Positions 1-7,184 of a DNA stretch of 35,093 bases are shown here, piece by piece; within the stretch, counting starts at the first letter, position 1; every line of letters starts with the position of its first letter. A program made the position numbers and the translations under genes. Origin of the DNA: Betaproteobacteria bacterium (GTDB lineage Bacteria; Pseudomonadota; Gammaproteobacteria; Burkholderiales; Casimicrobiaceae); NCBI GenBank assembly GCA_013298765.1, contig JAAFJA010000023.1, forward strand, positions 1 to 35,093, in the 5' to 3' direction. Below the pieces are notes generated by a model. The model was given only the letters and a program-made list of their open reading frames with translations. It was not told where the DNA came from and made no database searches.

Positions 1-2
1 AA

Positions 3-107
<105 letters not shown>

Positions 108-139
108 CAGCTACAACAGTATCTACATGAACACCTTAC

Positions 140-222
140 GCCTAGCCCACTCAATATCGGGGCTAGCGTCGTGAAAAGTTATCTACTGCGAAGATCGATT
201 TTTCGCCGCTTGCCCCAATAAA
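140..222. repeat. Intergenic palindromic element, copy A
   Basis: CTAGCCC (142-148) can pair with GGGCTAG (160-166). The GGGG core (159-162) and the bases after it can instead pair with CGCCGCTTGCCCC (204-216), giving a long hairpin with three single mismatches that extends into GAAAA/TTTTTC. The two pairings are mutually exclusive. The same order (CCC arm, about 10-nt loop, GGGG arm, AT-rich middle, CCCC box ending in AATAA) recurs at 10765-10850, 15278-15360 and 28218-28300. No gene was seen in 108-250 besides this element. Its function is unknown; terminator or mRNA 3'-end structure is one option. Confidence 0.45.
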
Positions 223-250
223 TGTTGGCCAAGCGTGGTGAAGCTACTTT

Positions 251-1240
251 CTATTCAACCTTCAATTCCGCCTGTTGCACAAGGCGCTTCCAGCCGTTGA
301 AATCATTCGCGATGAATTGCGCGAGGCGCTCTGGGCCGCCGGGGGTGAGGTCTACGCCGTCATTGGTGAGGCGGTCTTGCACTTCTTTTTGCGCGAGCAG
401 CTTTTGCACGACGGCGTTTAGACGGGTGACGACTGGCGCGGGCGTGTTCGCTGGCGCGACGATGCCCCAGTAGTTGTAAACCTCGGTGCCACCAGCGCCT
501 GCTTCGCCCACGGTGGGCACATCGGGCATGAGCGCCGAGCGCTTGTCGCCCGTAATCGCCAAGGCGCGGGCTTTGCCGCCTTTCACATGCGGGAGCACGG
601 CGGGAATGGTGCCGGTGAGCAATTGGATGGAGCCGCCGAGCAAATCGGTGGTGGCTGGTGCGATGCCTTTGTAGGGCACGTGCAGGATGTCGGTTTGCGT
701 GCGGTTTTTGAAGAGTTCGAGCGCTAAGTGATTCACGCCGCCCGCGCCTGCGCTGCCATAGGAGAGTTTGCCGGGATTCGCTTTCGCGTTTGCGACCATT
801 TCGCGCATGGAGGTGAACGGCGCTTGCGAGTTAGTAATCCACACGAGCGGACCGGTGGCGATCAAGGCGACCGGCGTGAATTCTTTCACTGGGTCGTACT
901 TTGCGATTTGCGGCGTCGCTGCGGCGACCGTCGTGAATGGCGAGGCAACGAAAAGAAGCGTGTAGCCGTCTGCCGCCGCGCGGGCGACTTCTTGTGTGCC
1001 AATCGCGCCGCTCGCGCCGACTTTGTTTTCAACGACGACGGGCTGTTTCAATTCGGCTTCCATGCGCTGCGCCATGAAGCGCGCGACGGCATCGGTGCCC
1101 GCGCCTGCGGCGAACGGAACGATCAGCTTGATCGGTTTTTCAGGGTAGGCCTGGGCAAAGCTGCTGCCGGCGGCGAGCATGCTTGCAACAAATGCGAGAC
1201 GACGAACAGAACCGGCAAAAACGCCCATGACATACCCCAT
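251..1240 (-). CDS. Bug/TctC-family tripartite tricarboxylate transporter substrate-binding protein
   Basis: A 329-residue periplasmic solute-binding protein of the Bug family (TctC-like). Such proteins capture carboxylates or other small organic anions, for a TctAB-type permease or for sensing. The N-terminus has a signal peptide (RRLAFVASMLAAG, cleavage expected near SFAQA). The mature part begins with the family signature YPEKPIKLIVPFAAGAGTD, followed by the two-lobe fold with the typical VENKVGASGAIGTQEVA and YGSAGAGGVNHLALELF segments; the length is normal. The start at 1240 is ATG; a second ATG four codons in (1228) is equally possible. No tctA or tctB lies nearby, so it is an orphan, which is common for the many Bug paralogues of betaproteobacteria. 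The ligand cannot be told from sequence. Confidence 0.93.
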   Translation of the reverse strand: MGYVMGVFAGSVRRLAFVASMLAAGSSFAQAYPEKPIKLIVPFAAGAGTDAVARFMAQRMEAELKQPVVVENKVGASGAIGTQEVARAAADGYTLLFVASPFTTVAAATPQIAKYDPVKEFTPVALIATGPLVWITNSQAPFTSMREMVANAKANPGKLSYGSAGAGGVNHLALELFKNRTQTDILHVPYKGIAPATTDLLGGSIQLLTGTIPAVLPHVKGGKARALAITGDKRSALMPDVPTVGEAGAGGTEVYNYWGIVAPANTPAPVVTRLNAVVQKLLAQKEVQDRLTNDGVDLTPGGPERLAQFIANDFNGWKRLVQQAELKVE

Positions 1241-1344
1241 TAAAGATTTGCGGCGGATTGTAGACTGCGATGTAGGCGTAAACGGTGAACGCTGCGTTAC
1301 AGGCGGAACGTGCGCCAGCCTATCGGTGCACTTGAGGGGAAACC

Positions 1345-3651
1345 ATGAACCAGATGAGCACAGATCGCGGATTCGACGCTGACGTCACAATTCCTGGGCC
1401 ACAGTCCGCACATTCGACGCCGATTGACCGGCTCTCGACCCTTTTCGCGTTGCGTTTAGTGCTCACGCTCGGGCCGAAATTCAATTTGCGCCGCGATATC
1501 AATGATGTGATGACGCTTTCCGCGCGGCATTTGATTTGGCCGGTGTCGATTGCGCAAAAAGTTCAGAAGTTTCTCGCCGGTCGTTGCGTGGATATGCCTG
1601 CATGGGCGGGCGTGGCAAAGCTCTCACCGGAGGAATTCATTGCGCGCCACGGCGTGTGGAACGGCACGTACGACGATACGACCCTCTTCTATTACCTCGA
1701 CGAATTTTGCAAACAGAACGCGAAAGATTTGCTCGCGCTCTTTCAAACGACGGTCGATGCGCTCGAAAAAGCAACGCGCGATACGCCCGTTCGCATTCAG
1801 CAAAACATCGATATGCTCGCCAAAGTGCTCACGCTCAATCCATCGGAGCGTGCGCTGATTCTTTGCGCATCGCTCGCGAAGGTGAGCCGCGATCTGCGCC
1901 CGATTTTGGTGGATTGCAAAGCGGCGAGTGCGTCAGAAGCGCATACGATGCTGGGCGATGTGATGAAAGTATCGCCGAACGATGTCGGCGTGGCCATGAA
2001 GCCGGGCGGTCGCCTGGAATCGCTCGCGCTCATCGACGCGCCGATTGCTGAGCACAACATTACAGACCTTGGCGATTTGATGCGCCTTTCCGATCGTTTG
2101 CTGCCAATCCTGCAAGAGAACTACGCCGACGAAGGCGAGATGATGGCGGCGTTCACCAAGCCCGCGCGTGCGAGCGAGTTGACGCTCGCCGACTATCCGC
2201 ATGTGGAAGACGATGCGCGCTATCTCGCCGCGATGCTCAAAGCTGCAACCGCTCGTGGTGAAAAGGGTGTGAACGTTTTGATTTACGGCGCGCCGGGCAC
2301 CGGCAAAACGGAATTCGCGAAAGTCGTGTCTGCACTTTCGGGCGCAGAGCTCTACGAAGTGGAATGCTTTGATCGCGAAGGGCAATCGCTTTCGGGGAAA
2401 GAGCGATATCGCTCGTTGCAGGTGAGCCAATCGTTCTTGAAAGGGCGCACGAATACGGTGCTCTTGTTCGACGAAGTGGAAGACGTGTTTCCGACCAATC
2501 CCTCGGAAGCGCTCAACATGTTTTTGTCGGACGAGCGGCATCGCGGCAGCGTGAATGGCAAAGCGTGGGTGAACCAAACGCTCGAATCCAATCCTGTGCC
2601 GACGATTTGGATTTCCAATTCGATCAATCAAATCGATCCGGCCTATCGTCGCCGCTTCCAGTTTCATCTGGAACTGAAAAACCCGCCGCAGAACGTGCGC
2701 GCCAACATCACGCGCAAGCATTTGAGCGGTCTGGATGTCACCGACGAATTCGTCGAGAAGTTAGCCGCGCGTCGCACGCTCACGCCTGCGCAGATCCACG
2801 CGGCTGCGCGCTTTGCGCAACTCGCGAAAGGCGAAGTCGCCGATTCGGTGGAAGAACTGGTTTTGAAGCAGCTGGATCGCTCCGATGCAGCGCTTGGCTT
2901 CAAAGAAGAAGACCGCGAGAGCAAATTTCGCCCGCTGGTGACAACGTACGACTTGAGTTTGCTCAACATCGAATCGCGTCATCCAGTCGACAAAATGATC
3001 GAAGCGATTGCGAAGAAAGGCAAAGCCTCGCTCTGTTTTTACGGCATGCCCGGCACGGGTAAAACCGCGCTTGGCGAGCACATTGCGAAATCAATCGAGC
3101 GCCCGCTCATTATCAAGAAGGCGAGCGATCTTGTATCGAAATACGTCGGCGAGACCGAGCAAAACATGGCGGCCATGTTCAAAGAGGCAACGACTGAGAA
3201 GGCCGTGCTCTTGCTAGATGAGGCCGATAGTTTCCTGCGCGCTCGCTCGATGGCGCAGCGCAGCTATGAAGTCACCGAAGTGAATGAAATGCTGCAACAA
3301 ATGGAGCGCTACGACGGCGTGTTCATTTGCACGACCAACTTGATCGATCAGGTTGATGAAGCGGCGCTGCGCCGCTTCACCTTCAAGATTCAATTCAAGC
3401 CACTCACCCGTGAGCAACGCGAGCGGATGTTCGCAACGGAAGCGCTCGATGGTGACGTCTCAAAATTCACCGACAAGATCCGCAACGGTCTGCACAAAAT
3501 GGAAATGCTCACGCCGGGCGATTTCGCTGCTGTGAAGCGCCAGATTGTGCTCTTCGACGAGACGCTGCCGCCAGAGGAGTTTCTTGCGCAGTTGGAGCAG
3601 GAACATCGGGTGAAGCCTGATATCAAGTGGAGTCGCTCAATTGGTTTCTAG
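1345..3651 (+). CDS. Large ATPase with two AAA+ modules
   Basis: A 768-residue cytoplasmic protein. About 300 N-terminal residues are helical and unrecognised. Module 1 has Walker A GAPGTGKT (315-322) and Walker B LLFDEVED (D376/E377), then sensor-like WISNSINQ and an arginine-rich DPAYRRRF. Module 2 has Walker A GMPGTGKT (567-574), the pore-like KASDLVSKYVGETEQN, Walker B LLLDEADS (D625/E626), sensor CTTN and DEAALRRF. Both modules look catalytically complete, as in Cdc48-like unfoldases, although module 1 is more divergent. The start ATG has a strong ribosome binding site (GAGGGGA, about 5 nt upstream). The gene stands alone on the plus strand with no obvious partner, so its substrate is unknown. 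Its last codons and 3' flank are duplicated 144 bp downstream. Confidence 0.9.
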   Translation: MNQMSTDRGFDADVTIPGPQSAHSTPIDRLSTLFALRLVLTLGPKFNLRRDINDVMTLSARHLIWPVSIAQKVQKFLAGRCVDMPAWAGVAKLSPEEFIARHGVWNGTYDDTTLFYYLDEFCKQNAKDLLALFQTTVDALEKATRDTPVRIQQNIDMLAKVLTLNPSERALILCASLAKVSRDLRPILVDCKAASASEAHTMLGDVMKVSPNDVGVAMKPGGRLESLALIDAPIAEHNITDLGDLMRLSDRLLPILQENYADEGEMMAAFTKPARASELTLADYPHVEDDARYLAAMLKAATARGEKGVNVLIYGAPGTGKTEFAKVVSALSGAELYEVECFDREGQSLSGKERYRSLQVSQSFLKGRTNTVLLFDEVEDVFPTNPSEALNMFLSDERHRGSVNGKAWVNQTLESNPVPTIWISNSINQIDPAYRRRFQFHLELKNPPQNVRANITRKHLSGLDVTDEFVEKLAARRTLTPAQIHAAARFAQLAKGEVADSVEELVLKQLDRSDAALGFKEEDRESKFRPLVTTYDLSLLNIESRHPVDKMIEAIAKKGKASLCFYGMPGTGKTALGEHIAKSIERPLIIKKASDLVSKYVGETEQNMAAMFKEATTEKAVLLLDEADSFLRARSMAQRSYEVTEVNEMLQQMERYDGVFICTTNLIDQVDEAALRRFTFKIQFKPLTREQRERMFATEALDGDVSKFTDKIRNGLHKMEMLTPGDFAAVKRQIVLFDETLPPEEFLAQLEQEHRVKPDIKWSRSIGF

Positions 3652-3718
3652 CATCGGTGATTGATATTGGCGATGGCGTATCAGGCTCGCTACGTCGTCT
3701 CACTACTCGCGGCTACGC
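3622..3718 (+). repeat. Direct repeat, copy 1: end of the AAA+ gene plus 3' flank
   Basis: These 97 bases cover the last codons (DIKWSRSIGF and the stop at 3649-3651) and 67 bases of flank. They match 3766-3862 with 8 mismatches by my count, at a constant offset of 144. Five mismatches fall in the coding part and three in the flank. Confidence 0.9.
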
Positions 3719-3765
3719 CCTCGCTGTTTCGCTGCGCGAAACGATCATTCGCTCCTTGCCCAGAC

Positions 3766-3862
3766 ATCAAATGGGCTCGCACGATTGGTTTCTAGCATCG
3801 GTGATTGATATTGGCGATGGCGTATGAGGCTCGCTACGTCGTCTCACTGCTAGCGGCTACGC
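3766..3862 (+). repeat. Direct repeat, copy 2: stub of a second AAA+ C-terminus
   Basis: This copy still encodes PDIKWARTIGF and then a stop in one frame. It thus keeps the protein sequence of the neighbouring ATPase's tail with two conservative changes (S to A, S to T). Upstream of PDIKW the similarity ends. It looks like the remnant 3' end of a diverged allele or paralogue rather than a plain tandem duplication. The whole 3652-3903 interval holds nothing else recognisable. Confidence 0.85.
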
Positions 3863-3903
3863 TGTTGATTCGAATCGCGGTGTTCGACTAGCGACGGACG
3901 CCA

Positions 3904-5436
3904 TTAGCGGCAGCCGCGCGAGAATTCGAGAATTGACGTTGGCGTCGTGAGTAGCCCCGTGGTGATGCCGAGCGAGGCAGTCAATGCAGTCCCCGTCACC
4001 CCGCGCATCAAACGTATGGCAATGAGTTGATCGCTCAAGGTTCGAGACTGATCATCCACATTGAAGTCGTACGGACGCACGCTGAGGTAGTTTTCGATGA
4101 GCGGCGCGGTATTTCGCGAAGCACCTGCGCCCACTGCGCCCGCGATCAAGTTTGCGCCGCGAAAACCAAGGGCGTAGCGCAGCAAGAGCACGCCGTCGGT
4201 GGCGGGATCTGGATTGTTGTTTCCGTCGACATCGAACGCGCACCGTGTGTTTGAAGGAAAGCCATCGGGTAGCGTATGCATGCCCCATGCAGATGGGTTT
4301 GATCCCTGATACGCGCACGCTGTGATCGACGACCGAGTCAAGTTCATTCGCGTGCAATTGGAGTCATAGTCTGCTATCACGTTGGTCGCATTTACTCTCC
4401 ATCCGCTCATCTCAGAAAGATTGAGATCCACTTGCGAACCGCTTTGAATGAGGGTTACGTGCGTATGCGGCCCAGTCGACGAGCCGCCCTGACAAAGCGC
4501 TTGTGCCGAGTTGTCAGCGTAGTTAGCGATCCACTGGCCGGCGTAAACCGTTGCGCCGTTTGCAATTTGCAGATTGGAGAGGTGGTAGTAATTCGTCGCC
4601 CAACCGCTCGCTGAGTCTGTAACGCGGATGTTGCAAGAAGAAAAAACGGTCACCGTTCCGCCGTGCATGGCAAGCACACGCGCGTCTGCAGTACTGGTTC
4701 CCCAAGCAGGCCAGCCGCGCGAGAAATCGATCGATGAACGTGGGGAGGCACAGACCTGCGTTGAACAACTCCCAGAGGTCGAATGCACGCCATTGAAACT
4801 CCAACCAGTTTGCCCAACAAGCCACGGCAATCGGAGGAAATTTGCTGGCGCGGCAGACGGCGTCACCACCGCAGAGCCAGCTGCGAGTGGCGCGCTTTCC
4901 ACGCGCTCTGGACTGCCAAATCGGGAAAGGTATTCCTGACTAATCGTTTGCATCCGATTGTCGGTGGTTATGGCCGTTGCCAGCGTATGAGCCGTGGCAT
5001 AGAGACCGCGTTGGGCAGGATCAACCGCGAACAAGGCTGCATTTTCCGGCGTGAGTTCGGTGGCGTTCGCAGACTGACGTCTGCCTTGGTAATAGAAGTT
5101 GGCGGTAGCGGAAATCGCAGCGTCGATTAGAAAACGCATACGTACCGTATCGCTCGCGTCGGCACTCACAATTTGATCGTTGTACTTCAATAGCACGCTG
5201 AGAAAACGTGGGCTGATGCTGTGCAGGCCGGCACGGTCGATGATGAGTTCTTTGTGCGGTGCTAGAAGGGGCTCTGCCGTGATGGCGGAGACCGCATCAT
5301 CAAGACTGAGGACGCGCGGATCCCAAACAATATCTCGATCATCGATCATCAAGTGCGTGGTGGCACTTGCGCTCAACGGTGAAAGCGCAATGACCGCAAC
5401 CACTGAGAAAGCGCCAAAGCAAAGTCTGAGCCTCAT
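3904..5436 (-). CDS. Secreted LasA-like (M23) metallopeptidase with dockerin-like C-terminus
   Basis: Read from ATG 5436 (MRLRLCFGAF), which gives 510 residues and a clean signal peptide ending near SASA; an open extension to 5547 would hide the signal peptide. Residues 25-195 look like a propeptide. Residues 200-375 match the LasA/beta-lytic endopeptidase fold: His218 in NGVHS, Asp237 in SSIDF and His326 in GPHTH as zinc ligands, and His285 (NYYHL) and His324 as catalytic histidines. The 39-residue gap between the two catalytic histidines equals that in Pseudomonas LasA as I recall it. Residues 398-485 hold two dockerin-like or EF-hand-like units (FDVDGNNNPDPATDG and YDFNVDDQSRTLSDQ). Such enzymes cut glycine-rich peptidoglycan cross-bridges, so lysis of other bacteria is likely. 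Monocistronic. Confidence 0.85.
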   Translation of the reverse strand: MRLRLCFGAFSVVAVIALSPLSASATTHLMIDDRDIVWDPRVLSLDDAVSAITAEPLLAPHKELIIDRAGLHSISPRFLSVLLKYNDQIVSADASDTVRMRFLIDAAISATANFYYQGRRQSANATELTPENAALFAVDPAQRGLYATAHTLATAITTDNRMQTISQEYLSRFGSPERVESAPLAAGSAVVTPSAAPANFLRLPWLVGQTGWSFNGVHSTSGSCSTQVCASPRSSIDFSRGWPAWGTSTADARVLAMHGGTVTVFSSCNIRVTDSASGWATNYYHLSNLQIANGATVYAGQWIANYADNSAQALCQGGSSTGPHTHVTLIQSGSQVDLNLSEMSGWRVNATNVIADYDSNCTRMNLTRSSITACAYQGSNPSAWGMHTLPDGFPSNTRCAFDVDGNNNPDPATDGVLLLRYALGFRGANLIAGAVGAGASRNTAPLIENYLSVRPYDFNVDDQSRTLSDQLIAIRLMRGVTGTALTASLGITTGLLTTPTSILEFSRGCR

Positions 5437-5638
5437 CGCTAGCCCCCCCACCAATGCGATTCGAGACACCAAGCATACCCCTGAAATGCACCTATACATC
5501 GATTCCGAAAGGCGAGAACTTGGAATTGCGGCCATCGCTGCGGCCAACCGCCGCTATCTGCGCCCGATTTTTCAGCAGGGCCGCCGCCCTTGCTTTTCAA
5601 AGTAGTCTGACGCGTATTGTCGGCCAGAACGAGCATGC

Positions 5639-7015
5639 TTAGATTGTTCGCGAGTGCAGCTGTTTCCCGGTGTCATCGAAGTAACTTAGCTTGAGTTCAC
5701 GCGTTTGCGCGACGTATCGCAGCAACCCGAAGTTGAAGCGATCACCAAATACGAAATGGCTGCCTCGCATATTACGCTGTTTTGCCCCATTGTCTTTCTC
5801 AAACGTTAGAAATGTGGCGAGCGGACCCGCCATAAATTCGTAAACACCCTGTTTCTCATTTCGCGGCCATTCCCGTGCGAAGTGATAGTCGGCGGAAAGC
5901 AGAACCGTTATCGCATCGTGCTCGCGGCGAGCGGCGCGAAACGCGTCGAGGAGTTCATCGCGCTCGGTGGCGTAGTTTCCCCATGCGTCTTTGCTCGCGC
6001 CATGAAACGGAACGCTTGTTGCAATGAGCCGATACTTCGCTTTTGACGCACTGAAATCCGTGAGGAAACGAAGCTTTTGCGACGGCCCAAGCATGGTCTT
6101 GTTCGGACCATCTTCCATCGATTGCACGCTGCGGAAGCGCCGCGTATCGAGCACAAACAGTTCGAGATCGCTGCCAAGAGCCAGCTTTCGGTAGAGCCCG
6201 AGCGAAGGCTCCGCACGCGCTGGCCAGTATTCTCGAAACGCTTGCTCCGCGATCGCCATGCCGACATGTCCGCCATGGGCGTCGTTTTCAATTTCGTGAT
6301 CGTCCCAGGTTGCAATAAACGCGGTACTTGCCATCAGACGCTGCAAGCTTCGATCATCGCGATTCGCAGCATGCTTTCGCCGGTAGTGGTTAAGCGAGGG
6401 CGAAAAATCGCGACGGGGAATATCGGCGTAAATCGTATCGCCAAGATGAAGAAACGCGTCGGCACGCTGCTCCGCCACCACATCGAAAATGCGAAACGGC
6501 TGGTAGCGCTCTTCCATATCACCCGAAAACGCAATCGAAAAATCGCCGCGCGCATTAGCGCTAGGCGGCGTATTGAATTGCTGGATCTCGGAGATTCGCT
6601 CAGAAGCTCGATAAGCGGCGTAGTAGATGGTGGCTGCGGAGGGCAGTCGCGAGAGGCTCACGTTTAATGCAGATGAACGAGTGGGATCAACATCTTGCGG
6701 CGCGCTGCGCGTGAGCCTATCGGCGTTGCCAGTGAATGCGGCGCGGTCGGTGCTCCACGCCACCGAGAGTGCGCTTGCGTCGTTCGCGTGAAGATTCACG
6801 ATTGCGCTCGCATCACTTACATCGAAAACGGCAGGCGGGCGCATCAGTACGCGGCTTTTCGCAAATACTGCACTTCCGGGCGCGCTGACCACCCCAGTGG
6901 CCGCCAGTCCGCGAAACCACCGGCGGCGCGCTGGCGAATCTGGGTAGTCCTCATCGCGCGCAGCATCAATTGAAGAAACAGCACTTTCCTGGTCGGTCAG
7001 ATTATCGAATTTCAT
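5639..7015 (-). CDS. PhoD-like metallophosphatase, Tat-exported
   Basis: A 458-residue phosphodiesterase/alkaline phosphatase of the PhoD type. The N-terminus has a twin-arginine signal (ARRRWFRGLAATGVVSAPG), suggesting folded export, as is usual for PhoD. An N-terminal beta domain (about 60-150) precedes the catalytic domain. Metal-site motifs are visible in order: FSGDM, HLGDTIYAD, TWDDHEIEND, LDTRRFRS and LLSADYHFA. These supply the Asp, Asn and His ligands expected for the family, although the usual Cys in the first motif is Gly here. The start ATG lies at the edge of the divergent interval shared with the membrane protein gene at 7185. Substrate unknown; no Pho box was identified. Confidence 0.88.
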   Translation of the reverse strand: MKFDNLTDQESAVSSIDAARDEDYPDSPARRRWFRGLAATGVVSAPGSAVFAKSRVLMRPPAVFDVSDASAIVNLHANDASALSVAWSTDRAAFTGNADRLTRSAPQDVDPTRSSALNVSLSRLPSAATIYYAAYRASERISEIQQFNTPPSANARGDFSIAFSGDMEERYQPFRIFDVVAEQRADAFLHLGDTIYADIPRRDFSPSLNHYRRKHAANRDDRSLQRLMASTAFIATWDDHEIENDAHGGHVGMAIAEQAFREYWPARAEPSLGLYRKLALGSDLELFVLDTRRFRSVQSMEDGPNKTMLGPSQKLRFLTDFSASKAKYRLIATSVPFHGASKDAWGNYATERDELLDAFRAARREHDAITVLLSADYHFAREWPRNEKQGVYEFMAGPLATFLTFEKDNGAKQRNMRGSHFVFGDRFNFGLLRYVAQTRELKLSYFDDTGKQLHSRTI

Positions 7016-7184
7016 CGAAACTGATGTTAGCGGGTGACAGTGGCGAGAGCCAACGAATCTGCCTAAACATCAGGCGATCACGAGCGGGGCCAGCTTGAAT
7101 TCAGCGCTTCCCGCAAGCTTTGGCAAAATCGGGTGATTACCGTTCGCATGTAAGCGCTCAGGCGCTCCGCATTTCCTCTTCTCG

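Noticed and set aside
728-1243. 171-codon plus-strand frame opposite the Bug protein gene
   Set aside because: Antisense shadow with Arg/His/Cys-rich composition; the minus strand is a clear family member.
1933-2721. 262-codon open frame on the minus strand inside the AAA+ gene
   Set aside because: Antisense shadow: its translation lacks family motifs, while the plus strand encodes a complete ATPase.
3622-3862. CRISPR-like reading of the direct repeat
   Set aside because: Only two units, 97 bp long, and coding in origin; no array and no cas gene anywhere in the window.
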